Of a stretch of 43,648 nt of DNA, positions 26,752 through 35,850 are shown in pieces. Under the pieces are notes generated by a model, which was given only the letters and a program-made list of their open reading frames with translations, was not told the origin of the DNA and searched no databases. The position numbers were made by a program, and so were the translations under genes. Source of the stretch: an uncultured Lachnospiraceae bacterium (GTDB lineage: Bacteria; Bacillota; Clostridia; Lachnospirales; Lachnospiraceae); NCBI GenBank assembly GCA_947650155.1, contig CANSUS010000030.1, positions 1 to 43,648 of the forward strand, written 5' to 3'. How positions within the stretch are numbered: the first letter of the stretch is position 1; every line of letters begins with the position of its first letter.

Positions 26752-28158
26752 TTATATGATTGTCAAAATTCCAAGGGATTTCAATAACAGTACCACCAAT
26801 AATACCGGTGCAATAAACTGAATCATAATAAGATATAATTTTTTTCTTCCAAATGTTACTCCTGATTTTTCCACTTCGTCAATGACCGTTTTCGGTTTCA
26901 CAATCCATCCTATTAAAATGCATGTTCCAATCGCCACTAACGGCATCAGGCAGTTATTACTGATATAATCCATAACATCCAGTACCTGCGCATGGGCTCC
27001 GTTCGGCAGCGTTATGTCAAAGTACAGTTTATGATATCCAAGACAAACGAAAATCCCGCCGACAAGGGCAATTCCCGTCTCTATGGCGGCTGCTTTCATT
27101 CGTGAAATATGAAATTTATCCATAAAGCTGGACACCACTGCCTCCATTACAGACACCGCACTGGTCAGCGCTGCAAACAGTACCATAGCAAAAAATAAGC
27201 AGCCTACCAGATTCCCGATATTTCCCATCGAGGAAAAAACTTTTGGTAAAGATACAAACATCAGGCTTGGACCTGACGCCGCCATTCCTTCTTTTCCCAT
27301 AAAGGTATATACAGCAGGAATAATCATCACTCCTGCCAGAAAAGCAACAGCTGTATCAAAGATTTCTATCTGCGTAATGGATCTTACCAGATTGGCATCA
27401 TCTTTTACATAAGAACCATAAGCAACCATGATCCCCATTGCAACACTGAGACTGAAAAACAGCTGTCCCATTGCATCCAGAAGTACCGTAAAGAATCTTT
27501 TTACAGTCATTCCTTCAAAATCCGGCACCACATAGATCCGAAAACCTTCCATGCCTGTTCTTGTTACCCCTGCGCCATCCTGAAAGTGAATCGTCAGAGA
27601 AAAAATCGCAATTCCAATAACCAATAACAATAAGATCGGCATCAATACTTTTGAAAATGCTTCAATTCCCTTATTAACCCCTCTGAAAATAATAAACGCC
27701 ACTATAAATAAAAACACTGCCATTAACAATACCGGCTGCCACTCCCCTGTAATATACTCTGTAAAATAACCGTCCAAGGCAGTCATTTCTCCCCCGCCGG
27801 TCAGATACGCCAGAAAATATTTCACTACCCAGCCGCCTATCACACAATAATAAGGCATAATAATAACCGGAACAAGACATGCGAATATACCAAGAAATCC
27901 CCATTCCGGTTTCAGTTTCGCATATGCCGTCAGCGGACTTTGTTTTGTCTTTCTCCCTATTGCTATTTCAGTTGTCAACAGAGAAAATCCAAATGTAAGC
28001 GCTAAAATCAGATAGATAACCAGATAGAGTCCTCCTCCATCCTTTGCCGCCAGATATGGAAACCTCCAAATATTTCCGAGTCCGACAGCGCTTCCCGCTG
28101 CTGTCAGCACAAATCCAATTGAACCGGAAAAAGAATTTCTGTTTTTCTCTTTTTTCAT
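26752..28158 (-). CDS. Sodium-dependent transporter of the NSS (SNF) family
   Basis: A 468-residue membrane transporter related to LeuT and neurotransmitter symporters. AAGSAVGLGNIWRFPYL near the N-terminus is the unwound first helix with sodium and substrate contacts. About 11-12 membrane segments follow. Bacterial members import amino acids such as leucine, tryptophan or tyrosine; the substrate here is unknown. The start is uncertain: ATG 28156-28158 has an AGGT about 5 nt upstream, but in-frame ATGs at 28185 and 28215 would add a basic N-terminus. The lipoprotein gene ends 60 bp upstream. Confidence 0.88.
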   Translation of the reverse strand: MKKEKNRNSFSGSIGFVLTAAGSAVGLGNIWRFPYLAAKDGGGLYLVIYLILALTFGFSLLTTEIAIGRKTKQSPLTAYAKLKPEWGFLGIFACLVPVIIMPYYCVIGGWVVKYFLAYLTGGGEMTALDGYFTEYITGEWQPVLLMAVFLFIVAFIIFRGVNKGIEAFSKVLMPILLLLVIGIAIFSLTIHFQDGAGVTRTGMEGFRIYVVPDFEGMTVKRFFTVLLDAMGQLFFSLSVAMGIMVAYGSYVKDDANLVRSITQIEIFDTAVAFLAGVMIIPAVYTFMGKEGMAASGPSLMFVSLPKVFSSMGNIGNLVGCLFFAMVLFAALTSAVSVMEAVVSSFMDKFHISRMKAAAIETGIALVGGIFVCLGYHKLYFDITLPNGAHAQVLDVMDYISNNCLMPLVAIGTCILIGWIVKPKTVIDEVEKSGVTFGRKKLYLIMIQFIAPVLLVVLLLKSLGILTII

Positions 28159-28218
28159 CTCTACCTTTTCTTTTCCTCTCTTCATTTTCGTAATAAGCGG
28201 CTTTTCCACCGCCATGCG

Positions 28219-29712
28219 CTATCGCGGCACTTGTCCTATTTGCCGCTGTCCGCTCCCATCCACATTCATACGGTAAAACGGATGAGGCTCCTCATTTCCT
28301 ACATAAACTTCCATGATAATTTCATCTCTGCTTATTTCATAATTTAACGCCAAATACGGCGGATAAAACTCCATGATCTCCTGTTCTGCTCCCGGATATC
28401 GGTACTCAAATATTTCTTCTTTTTCCGTTCCGTCCGCATTCATACGGTTTAATGTGAAGCCTACCATCTGCTCTTCTTTTATAAGACCGCTTTCCTCACG
28501 TTTCGTCCGATACGTAACTTCCTCAAAAATATCCGTAGTATAATAAATTTTTCCTTTATAATATTCTAAACCTAAATAATCAATTGACCCTTCTGATTCT
28601 GCCAGGACCGACAATGAATGATCCTCAAAACTGTACCTGGCTAAGTAAGAGGTCCTGCTGTCCGGAGCAGAAAAACCGTAAAAAATGCCGTCTTCATCAT
28701 GATACCCTCTGAATCCCTGGCTGGGATATACTACCTGATCCTCCGAAATTTTCACATCTTCTGCTATTTTTACAGAGGTAACTTCCCAATCTGTCCTCCT
28801 ATCGGTCGACAGCCACCAGCGCATCCCAGCCTGATATAGAGTAAGCGGTTCCTCCAGTGCAATTTCATACTCAATGTCATAGCCTTCCTTCTCCCCTTCC
28901 CAGTATTTTTCCATTTCATCAAAATCATCGCTCCGCTCCCGCCTGATTCCCACTCCGGTTTCCCAGTTGTTAATCTCTTCCGAAGTTGTAAAATCCCCAT
29001 ATCCATAAAACTCTTCCGAAAAAGTCAGATACCAGGTTCCTTCTTGATAAGTATAGGTCTTAGATTCTCCCCATCTCCATGCGCTTCCGCCATAACTGTT
29101 TGTTGTAAAAGAAGTGCCTTCTGCCGTCATGGGAAGATAGGGATCTCCAAAAACTCCTCCCTCACTTCTTGTCCGAATCAGATTTGCATCCTGAAAAGAT
29201 AACCGGTATCCGTCTTGCTCGGTACTCTCTATGGCAAATAAAATACGGGGATAAAAACTCCCTTCTTCCTGTGAAAAGTTATCTAACACACCTACATAAT
29301 CCGGAATTCCGTCTTCATTAAAATCAAGCTCTGCACTGTCTAAAAGTTCCCATCCTTCTAAAATACCGGTTCCTTCACTCTGCGCATCGGTATTTTGCCC
29401 GATCAAATTAAAGAGCGTATTTCCTGCCGCCGAAAGATCCGGTATCTTTACCGGTGTCTGTATCCTGCCTGACGACGATTCCGACTCTGCCTCTGCAGTT
29501 TCGGAAAGCGCTTCTTCAAAATCCTGTTCTTCCGGCTCCTCCGTTGTTTCCATGCTCTCTTCACTTTCTTCTGTCCCGGTTTGGTCCATGCTCTCCGACA
29601 CTGCCACATCAGATATTTTTTGCTCTGAAGTTTCCGACTTTCCACACCCGGACAAAACCATAATAACCATAATGATTAAAAGTGTTTTAAATAATGTATT
29701 TCTGCTTTGCAC
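28219..29712 (-). CDS. Lipoprotein with acidic linker and DUF5050/beta-propeller-like C-terminus
   Basis: A 497-residue predicted surface lipoprotein. From the GTG start at 29710-29712 (GGGAG 5 nt upstream) it has a classic signal peptide ending in the lipobox LSGC (Cys23). A Ser/Glu/Thr-rich linker follows (about 24-85), then a domain with calcium-loop-like DFNEDGIPDYVG and, near the C-terminus, repeated RMNADGTEKEEIF- and RMNVDGSGQRQIG-type strands typical of DUF5050 or TolB-like propellers. The longer ATG version starting at 29760 would spoil the signal peptide. Function unknown; it may be co-transcribed with the NSS transporter 60 bp downstream. Confidence 0.75.
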   Translation of the reverse strand: MQSRNTLFKTLLIIMVIMVLSGCGKSETSEQKISDVAVSESMDQTGTEESEESMETTEEPEEQDFEEALSETAEAESESSSGRIQTPVKIPDLSAAGNTLFNLIGQNTDAQSEGTGILEGWELLDSAELDFNEDGIPDYVGVLDNFSQEEGSFYPRILFAIESTEQDGYRLSFQDANLIRTRSEGGVFGDPYLPMTAEGTSFTTNSYGGSAWRWGESKTYTYQEGTWYLTFSEEFYGYGDFTTSEEINNWETGVGIRRERSDDFDEMEKYWEGEKEGYDIEYEIALEEPLTLYQAGMRWWLSTDRRTDWEVTSVKIAEDVKISEDQVVYPSQGFRGYHDEDGIFYGFSAPDSRTSYLARYSFEDHSLSVLAESEGSIDYLGLEYYKGKIYYTTDIFEEVTYRTKREESGLIKEEQMVGFTLNRMNADGTEKEEIFEYRYPGAEQEIMEFYPPYLALNYEISRDEIIMEVYVGNEEPHPFYRMNVDGSGQRQIGQVPR

Positions 29713-29775
29713 GACTACTCCCGCCTTTACATAAATAGTATCCATAAATAACCCTGACATTAAAAAATTGGCTGA

Positions 29776-29881
29776 TCAGTCCAGAAACTGCCTTGCATCA
29801 TCAAACAGCTTCTGGAAATCTGCCAATCCGGTTTTTCTTCAGTTCAGACTGTATTTTATCATATTCTGCCCTGGAAGACCA
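29776..29881 (-). pseudogene. Gene fragment, C-terminal remnant with a frameshift
   Basis: Reading minus, one frame gives SSRAEYDKIQSELKK and, after a one-base slip at a run of five A, the next frame gives TGLADFQKLFDDARQFLD and a stop. The two pieces join into a natural-looking helical C-terminus, similar in style to the ends of sugar-ABC solute-binding proteins (DUF3502-like). An in-frame stop bounds it on the upstream side. It lies between the PP2C and lipoprotein genes. The similarity is weak and the call is tentative. Confidence 0.35.
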
Positions 29882-29905
29882 CTATTTTTTCATACACTTT
29901 CTCAA

Positions 29906-30646
29906 TCAGTGCATATAAACGAGCAGTGTCAAATCATCGTATTGCACGCATTTTCTTTCTCTGATAGAATTTTCTTTTGCAGTATTTATAACGGTCTTCA
30001 TACTTTCCAACAGATTTTCTTCCCTTAAAGTATTTTTAATATCATCCGGCTGCATATAGTCGCTAATACCGTCACTGCAAAAAATAATCATATCTTTTTT
30101 ATTCAATCTGATTTCTTCTATAACGTATACAGGAACTATCATAGGAATAAATCTGTCAAACATAGACCACATATGTTCCGGTAATTTTTGAACGGCCTCC
30201 TCAATCTGCTGCTCGGAATAGAGTCCCATCTCCACTAAATTGTAATATGTTTTTCTTGTTTTTGCTATGCGCACTATCCTGCTGTCATGTATCAAAAAAG
30301 CAGGGGAATCTCCAATCGCCGCAATGGTGCCAACATGATCCTTTACGATACCAATGACAATTGTACCAAATATGTTGTGTTTTTCTTCCTGAGAAATCGC
30401 GATCAGTTTATTGTTGATCTTCCAGATAAGTTGATCCAGATAATCTTTTGGCGATAATTCAGATGAAGAAAAAGGATTATTTTTCATTACCTCAACGCAG
30501 AGATTTGACATAAGGACTTTTCCCTTACTCCCTGCTCCCGATGCTCCGTCAGCCAGCAAAAATGTCGTTTTATCCGGAGATATATAATAAGCGTCCCCAT
30601 TTACGCCGCTTGTTCCTGTCATACTATACCCTTCACATAATATCAT
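29906..30646 (-). CDS. PP2C-family serine/threonine phosphatase
   Basis: A 246-residue cytoplasmic protein phosphatase. The metal-binding motifs of the PPM/PP2C fold are present in order: GDAYY (Asp18), LADGASG (Asp33), AIGDSPAFL, FCSDGISDYM and the final YDDLTLLV. It lacks any membrane or kinase partner domain. Its start overlaps the end region of the upstream XRE gene by spacing of 2 bp, with AAGGA about 11 nt before the ATG, so the two are translated from one message. No serine/threonine kinase is next to it. The pair may form a regulator/phosphatase switch. Confidence 0.85.
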   Translation of the reverse strand: MILCEGYSMTGTSGVNGDAYYISPDKTTFLLADGASGAGSKGKVLMSNLCVEVMKNNPFSSSELSPKDYLDQLIWKINNKLIAISQEEKHNIFGTIVIGIVKDHVGTIAAIGDSPAFLIHDSRIVRIAKTRKTYYNLVEMGLYSEQQIEEAVQKLPEHMWSMFDRFIPMIVPVYVIEEIRLNKKDMIIFCSDGISDYMQPDDIKNTLREENLLESMKTVINTAKENSIRERKCVQYDDLTLLVYMH

Positions 30647-30648
30647 TT

Positions 30649-31920
30649 CTATTCATCCTTCCCGTCATGCCGCTTACAGTGACTCAAACAGTCAATGGAA
30701 GAACTTAGCGCCTCCAGAGCTTCCTCTTCCAGTCCCCTGCTTCTTTGCAATATGCCGATATAAGCCTGCCGTTTTTCCCTCGCTTCCGCCGCATTCTTAG
30801 GAGTCTTTGGGAGCATCTCCTGCATACATTTTTCACAGATAGACAACATTTCATCATATTTTGAAATTGCAGTCATAAATGCGCTTTTGTCAATATCCTG
30901 TATCAGATGCGTACAAAGTTCAAGAAACTGCCTGATACGAAGTTTTCCTTCGTAGTGTATAAAAATATGTGGAAACATGCATTGGATGTCTACCAAATCC
31001 TGATTTGTTTCCCTTCGGAGTTCCTCACACCAATTATCATAGATTACCAGTCCATATCCCACAAGCGGCTGATCAAATACCTGTTTTTTATTGCTTAAAA
31101 GCGCATATCCTCTTTGAAGGGTTTCTCTGCATTTATCGGCAACAGAACCGGTTTTCGGACCAGGTTTTATGAGCAGCAGATCAGAATCTTTCACATACCA
31201 TTCTGAAAAACTTTTTAACTGTTCAAAAGATACGGTGGAATTTTTTTCATCATCACCATCTAAAAAAGAAATTCCTTTTAAAATTTTACCCTGATTGGAA
31301 AATCCCGTCCCCAGTATTGTGTCCGTATATTCTTTTGGAATAATAACGACTGGGTATCCGCTCTTTATATGATCTGCTGCCATTCTGATAAACGCTTCCT
31401 GAGAATAATCCGCTCTGCCATGAACCTCGCATGTTAATCCATATACCGCAAGACATTCTTCCCAGTTATCATCAAATCCCCATGAGTAACCGAAGCTGAT
31501 GCCGGAAAATGCCCCTTGCAGAATATATTCTGCATCGTCATTTATCTGCCTGTTCATCGCATCCTTACGTTCCTCAAGTCCCATAAATAGCTTGACGGCC
31601 GACAATATGGCAGGTTTTGACATGCTGCGCGGCCAGTTTTTACCTGAAAAATCCGCAACAGGAGCATACGGCAGCAGTATTTGCTCAAAGTTGGCATTTT
31701 CCGCAGGCACAGGCGCCGGAAAAAGAATCTGGTCTATTGTACACCCCAATAATTCTGACAGTTCTACAAGAAGAGAAAGCTCCGGCATTGCATGCCCGTT
31801 TTCCCATTTACTTACTGCCTGAGGACTTATGTTTAACTGCCTGGCAACATCCTCCTGCGTCAATTCTTTGATTTTTCTAAGCAGTGCGATCTGCTTCCCC
31901 ACTTTCACATTATCAAACAT
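30649..31920 (-). CDS. XRE-family regulator with large uncharacterised C-terminal domain
   Basis: A 423-residue protein. Residues 5-65 are a canonical XRE helix-turn-helix (QIALLRKIKELTQEDVARQL, then ISPQAVSKWENGHAMPELS). The remaining 350 residues are not a known sensor that I recognise with confidence. SFGYSWGFDDNWEECLAVYGL, the IPKEYTDTILGTGF region and VGYGLVIYDNW have the flavour of papain-like or BtrH-type folds, and the last 90 residues look like a helical repeat. The start has AAGGAG 6 nt upstream, and a minus-strand TATAAT lies upstream near 31990-31995. It is translationally linked to the PP2C gene. Confidence 0.75.
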   Translation of the reverse strand: MFDNVKVGKQIALLRKIKELTQEDVARQLNISPQAVSKWENGHAMPELSLLVELSELLGCTIDQILFPAPVPAENANFEQILLPYAPVADFSGKNWPRSMSKPAILSAVKLFMGLEERKDAMNRQINDDAEYILQGAFSGISFGYSWGFDDNWEECLAVYGLTCEVHGRADYSQEAFIRMAADHIKSGYPVVIIPKEYTDTILGTGFSNQGKILKGISFLDGDDEKNSTVSFEQLKSFSEWYVKDSDLLLIKPGPKTGSVADKCRETLQRGYALLSNKKQVFDQPLVGYGLVIYDNWCEELRRETNQDLVDIQCMFPHIFIHYEGKLRIRQFLELCTHLIQDIDKSAFMTAISKYDEMLSICEKCMQEMLPKTPKNAAEAREKRQAYIGILQRSRGLEEEALEALSSSIDCLSHCKRHDGKDE

Positions 31921-32059
31921 TTCCGTCTCCTTTCATGTTATTCCACTCCGCCTCTGTTACAGAAAGAATAACAAAATGTATTTTCTTCATTATAAGAAAA
32001 CAGAACTATGTTTACCATACTTGTAAGGTTGTGTTTCAAATGCAGAACTCAACTTGAAG

Positions 32060-32792
32060 TTAAGTTCGTTTTGATCCCCGTCTTGTTTCACCCTCCTGCC
32101 GCCGGAAACAATACTTTCCTTTTCCGTGTCCGACCACCGGTTCGATGATTCTACGTTCTATCATTTCACGCAAAAGCGCAGAGCTTCTTGTCGGCTTCAG
32201 TCCAAGCACCTCTTGAACATCCGACCTTCCAAACGCAGTCTGAGAGCCCAAAGCCTCCCATAACGCCTGAACATGAGCAGCGGTCTTTGCCGTAAAAGCA
32301 TCTTCAATGTTCGCTTTTCAGAGTCAATATTCGCTTTTTCCGGTTCTTTGAGCGTGCCTCTAATGTGCAATGACCGGTTGCACCATCCAGCACCCATTCC
32401 TTCTTCGTGATGTTATAGTCTCTGATGCGCCCGGCATGGGAATAAATACCGGTGAACAGCTTCCTGTGAATGGAAAGATACTCGTTCGGCGTGAAGCTGA
32501 AAGCACGCTCGGAAAGAAGCGCAGCGATCCGAGCCGAGACCTTATCGGCCTCCTCAGTACGGTCTGACGCATCACGGGCAGGATTTTCCTCATAGTAAGT
32601 CTGCAAAAGTGCGTTTGCCTCTTCAAAGGAAATCTCGCCTTCAATATTTCGGACGGCAGTATGCACCAGATATTCTGATGTTTTCAGTCCGTCCACCGCC
32701 TGCAGGCCAATAGCCGTGTGCCACGCATAGCTCTTATCCTTCTTTGCCGGTTCAGATTCTTTGATATATTCCTTAAATGGATCTTGGTTCAC
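32060..32792 (-). pseudogene. fic-family AMPylase gene, core deleted and frameshifted
   Basis: Fic proteins AMPylate targets through an HPFxxGNGR loop. From a GTG at 32792 the first 139 residues are a good Fic N-terminus (AWHTAIGLQAVDGLKTSEYL, then FSFTPNEYLSIHRKLFTGIY, GRIRDYNITKKEWVLDGAT). The frame then breaks at about 32376, joining sequence from far downstream in a normal Fic gene, so the catalytic HPFxxGNGR region is missing. A second lesion is a one-base loss in an A-run: the EKANIDSEK stretch should be followed by another EKANIED. The third frame gives AFTAKTAAHVQALWEALG and the C-terminal winged helix FGRSDVQEVLGLKPTRSSALL. The product cannot be active. Confidence 0.85.
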
Positions 32793-32848
32793 TCCATATC
32801 ACCTCGCTGTTGATTTTTTGTCCCTGCAAGTCTCAATTAGTTTGATTT

Positions 32849-33203
32849 TCATAATGTATAAATCCCTTGCAGTACCCTTTCACAAAAATCATCGACTGCC
32901 GTCATATTCTTGCAGAACGGAATATGCAGAAAGATCATCTTTGTTTTCACTTCCCGATCCTGAAGATATTTTAACATATTCCAGTACAGTGCATTACAAA
33001 AAGATGTTCCGGCATTATTGGAAAGCCGAACGTTTCTGCCCAAAACTGAAAATATACTTATAGTTTTGCCGCCCAACCTCTCCCAAAAGGATCTGAAAGT
33101 CTAATTCTTTGTCATTCGGCAAGATCAACGGCTTACAAGCAGCTTTTTTTACAAGCAATTCCGAAGACGTCCCGTAAAATCCCGTCAGTAAAACCTCTTT
33201 CAT
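32849..33203 (-). pseudogene. Pyroglutamyl-peptidase-like (C15) gene, collapsed and frameshifted
   Basis: Frame one reads MKEVLLTGFYGTSSE and continues to KYIFSFGQK. Frame two then reads RLSNNAGTSFCNALYWNMLKYL and continues to DDFCERVLQGIYTL. The second part contains the NxAGTxxCN motif with the catalytic cysteine of pyrrolidone carboxyl peptidases. Together only about 120 residues remain of a normal ~200, with the middle (including the conserved Glu region) deleted at the frame switch near 33030. The ATG at 33201-33203 has AAAGG upstream. Next to the broken fic gene, it marks a decaying stretch. Confidence 0.7.
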
Positions 33204-33240
33204 GAATCCTTTACCCTTTCCATACAATGCTGCATCCTTT

Positions 33241-33678
33241 TCACTGTGCCAGCGGCATCTCCATTATGATTTCATCCTCTTCTCTGCCTGTTTCCACAAA
33301 ACCGAATTGCTCATATAGTTTCCTGGCGGCGGCGTTCCCTTCAATGTAACACAGAACCACTTTACTATACTTACCTTCTTTTTTCATATCATTCAGCACC
33401 AACTCCATTGCGGCTTTGCCAAACCCACGTCCCTGATAGCGCTGATCGATAAATATCTGGCTGATATCATAACAATTCAGTTCCGGGCAGTCATAATACA
33501 ATCCCATGCCCACAGGAGTTTTATCATTGTAAATTACAAAAGCACGGCTGTTTTGATGCCGATAAGCATAGGCCCTTGCCAGCATGGCATCAGAACCTGC
33601 CACATAGGTTTTCTGCGATTCTGCTACGCTCAATCCCAATCTCCAGTTATCAGGCGCAATATCTACAAGACAAATCAT
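33241..33678 (-). CDS. GNAT acetyltransferase (BltD/spermidine acetyltransferase-like)
   Basis: A 145-residue acetyl-CoA-dependent N-acetyltransferase. The acetyl-CoA loop is IDQRYQGRGFGKAAM, followed by VVLCYIEGNAAARKLYEQFGF, which is typical. The N-terminal half (WRLGLSVAESQKTYVA) is similar to BltD-type polyamine acetyltransferases, so polyamines are possible substrates. The start is ATG 33676-33678 with GGAGGAAGG upstream; a longer frame to 33714 is unlikely. Confidence 0.85.
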   Translation of the reverse strand: MICLVDIAPDNWRLGLSVAESQKTYVAGSDAMLARAYAYRHQNSRAFVIYNDKTPVGMGLYYDCPELNCYDISQIFIDQRYQGRGFGKAAMELVLNDMKKEGKYSKVVLCYIEGNAAARKLYEQFGFVETGREEDEIIMEMPLAQ

Positions 33679-33752
33679 TTTCCTTCCTCCAGTCAAAAAT
33701 ATTTTCAGCCTCACTTGTGATACGATTCATGAATTATCCTTTCTCCAAAAGA

Positions 33753-34268
33753 CTAAAGCAAAATCTCATATAAATAGTCTTCCATAGTAATATTGGTGCC
33801 TCTTTTTTGATATGTACTTTCAGTGATAATTCTCCCACCGCATTTCACCGCAACACGTTTTGAGGGAACATTTTCTTTGCTAACCCAAATAGTAACTTTT
33901 TCTGCACCTTGGACACGCGCATACTCAATCATTCCCTGCGCCATTTCAGTGGCATATCCCTGACACCAAAAATCCTTATGTACGCAATAAGCAATATCAT
34001 AGATTCTTTTATCTTCACTAATCATAAAGCTGCAGGTTCCTATACGCTGCTTTGAATCTTTAAGCACCGGAATTAAATAACAGCACTCTTCGTCTTCTCC
34101 AAGTACCTCTAATTCTTTTATATATTCAGGGTCAATCCCTTCTTTTGCCTCGTCGGGCAAGTACTCTCCCATTTCAGGATCATTCCATATACTATAGGCC
34201 CATAGTGCATCTTCTTTTGTAAAGCCTCGCAATAGAAGCCTTGAAGTTTCAATTGGTTCTATTTTCAT
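33753..34268 (-). CDS. GNAT acetyltransferase (RimJ/RimL-like)
   Basis: A 171-residue protein opening with IETSRLLLRGFTKEDA, the usual start of RimJ/RimL-type N-acetyltransferases. The acetyl-CoA loop is HKDFWCQGYATEM, followed by NVPSKRVAVKCGG. Substrates of such proteins range from protein N-termini to antibiotics and cannot be told from sequence. AAGGAG is 6 nt before the ATG. It lies upstream of the other GNAT gene by 75 bp, but they are from different GNAT subfamilies. Confidence 0.85.
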   Translation of the reverse strand: MKIEPIETSRLLLRGFTKEDALWAYSIWNDPEMGEYLPDEAKEGIDPEYIKELEVLGEDEECCYLIPVLKDSKQRIGTCSFMISEDKRIYDIAYCVHKDFWCQGYATEMAQGMIEYARVQGAEKVTIWVSKENVPSKRVAVKCGGRIITESTYQKRGTNITMEDYLYEILL

Positions 34269-34328
34269 TTTGATCTCCTTTCAAATATCTTTCTGTTCTG
34301 TTTCCTGCAGTCGTATATCATTTTGCCT

Positions 34329-34808
34329 TTACTTATGATACGGTTCTCCACTGATAATACGATAAGAACGATAAATCTGCTCCAGCAAAATCACTCTCAT
34401 AAGCTGATGGGGAAAAGTCATGTCTGAAAAACTGACCTTTCTATCCGCTCTCTTACTGACGCTCTCATGAAGACCCAGCGAGCCCCCAATCACAAACTGA
34501 ATATGGCTTTTTCCTCCAATTCCAATACGCTCGATCTGTTTTGCAAAAGAAATGGAATCCATTTTTTCACCAGTGATCTCCAACGAATATACAAAAGCAT
34601 CTTCTCTTATATATTTTAAAATCCGGTCCGCTTCTTTTTCCTTTATTGCGTTCTCTTCCACAGCGCTTAATCTATCCGGCGTTTTCTCATCCGTAACTTC
34701 AATCACATCCAGCTTACAGTATTTAGAAAGTCGTTTTGCATACTCTTCTATTGCGTCCCTGAAATACTTTTCTTTTATTTTTCCAACTGTGATTAACGTG
34801 ATCTTCAT
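34329..34808 (-). CDS. rlmH: 23S rRNA pseudouridine-1915 N3-methyltransferase (RlmH)
   Basis: RlmH methylates a pseudouridine in helix 69 of 23S rRNA, using S-adenosylmethionine in a SPOUT knot. The 159-residue length is exactly typical. The motifs are all present: ITVGKIKEKY near the N-terminus, FVIGGSLGLHESV in the knot, and LLEQIYRSYRIISGEPYHK at the end. The ribosome site is poor, with AGGGG about 15 nt before the ATG. Confidence 0.97.
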   Translation of the reverse strand: MKITLITVGKIKEKYFRDAIEEYAKRLSKYCKLDVIEVTDEKTPDRLSAVEENAIKEKEADRILKYIREDAFVYSLEITGEKMDSISFAKQIERIGIGGKSHIQFVIGGSLGLHESVSKRADRKVSFSDMTFPHQLMRVILLEQIYRSYRIISGEPYHK

Positions 34809-34885
34809 TTATTTATACTGGTTTCCCCTTTTATATACTTTGACGCTTGTCTGAATCAGAAAACGAAAATTCCTCTTTCCTGTTC

Positions 34886-35716
34886 CTATGCCTCCTGGTC
34901 ATTTTCAAAAATTCCCGAATAGATCTCATCTATAATATGTTCCAGATATGCTTCATCCAGATTTAAAAATTTTTCGTTTATTAATGCCTTCATCTTTTCC
35001 GTCCGTTTAAAATATTTCATTTCTTCCGACGTTTCCTCTTCTCCGTCTTCTTCCTGTATCATTTTATCAATCAATTCTCTGTTTATGTCAGTAAGACACC
35101 ATTTTGTAATTTCCTCTGTCAGATTGTCTTCTGTTTTTGCTTTCTGTTCAAAAATTTTTGATGAACGCATGGATACGATGCCCATAACGATAAATAAGAT
35201 AAACAGCGCTCCCATAACTCCATACACCATATATTTGGACGTAGCGCTTAAGCTAAGAGAAATAACGCCTGCCATGCAGAGTATTATAACAAGAAGTCCC
35301 GCCCCTCCTACAAATAAAAGCGTAAAAGCGGAAGATCTGTTATCCTCTGCCCGTGCCGCATTGTTTTGATATACCGTGTAACCCGCCATTTTCTGTATAT
35401 TATCTTTTCCCGGATCTTCCATTTTTTCTTCTTTTTCGGCTTCTTCTTTTAAAAATACGGCTGCCAGCTTCTTTGCCTGTTTTTCATCCTCTTTGTTTAC
35501 CCGCAGTTCGTAGGTATGATCCTCTCCATTAAACGCAACTTCAACGTTTTTCATTTCATTATATTCCAAAAACTCTTTCAGATTTTCCATTTCCTCCGCT
35601 TCTCCAAAAGTAATGGATCTTTTTTCTTCCAGGCTTTCAACCAATTCTACTTTGCAGTTAACACATTTTTTTGTTCCTTCCACATATTCGCTCTTACATT
35701 TTGGACACCACGGCAT
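34886..35716 (-). CDS. Zinc-ribbon membrane protein with DUF2007-like domain
   Basis: A 276-residue protein. It starts with a short zinc ribbon (CPKCKSEYVEGTKKCVNC, residues 4-21). A small DUF2007-like signal transducing fold follows (about 35-90), then an acidic linker, two membrane segments (about 130-155 and 162-180) and a charged helical C-terminus. The function is not known. GGGGG is about 8 nt before the ATG. It is separated from csrA by a strong terminator. Confidence 0.7.
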   Translation of the reverse strand: MPWCPKCKSEYVEGTKKCVNCKVELVESLEEKRSITFGEAEEMENLKEFLEYNEMKNVEVAFNGEDHTYELRVNKEDEKQAKKLAAVFLKEEAEKEEKMEDPGKDNIQKMAGYTVYQNNAARAEDNRSSAFTLLFVGGAGLLVIILCMAGVISLSLSATSKYMVYGVMGALFILFIVMGIVSMRSSKIFEQKAKTEDNLTEEITKWCLTDINRELIDKMIQEEDGEEETSEEMKYFKRTEKMKALINEKFLNLDEAYLEHIIDEIYSGIFENDQEA

Positions 35717-35784
35717 TTTTATTTCCCCCAGACTGTTCTTTTGTTTGTTGGATTACTATATGAAAATCTATAATATCTTATTTT

Positions 35785-35826
35785 ACAACAAAAAAGGAAA
35801 TGCGTAAACATTTCCTTTTTTGTTAC
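35785..35826. terminator. Strong bidirectional terminator closing the glycosylation operon
   Basis: A perfect 15-bp stem (35788-35802 with 35809-35823) with the 6-nt loop CGTAAA, flanked by runs of six A and six T. On minus it follows the csrA stop by 28 bp and should end the long operon. The adjacent GTTACGATT occurs twice, 14 bp apart, at 35822-35844. Confidence 0.93.
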
Positions 35827-35850
35827 GATTTCAGCGTTACGATTGCAGTA

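Noticed and set aside
32320-32365. Target-site duplication in the fic region (AAAAGCGAAYATTGA twice)
   Set aside because: The repeat encodes the natural EKANI repetition of this Fic subfamily, so it is not evidence of a transposon.
35821-35845. CRISPR-like or insertion-site repeat (GTTACGATT twice)
   Set aside because: Only two 9-bp copies 14 bp apart beside a terminator; too short to mean anything alone.
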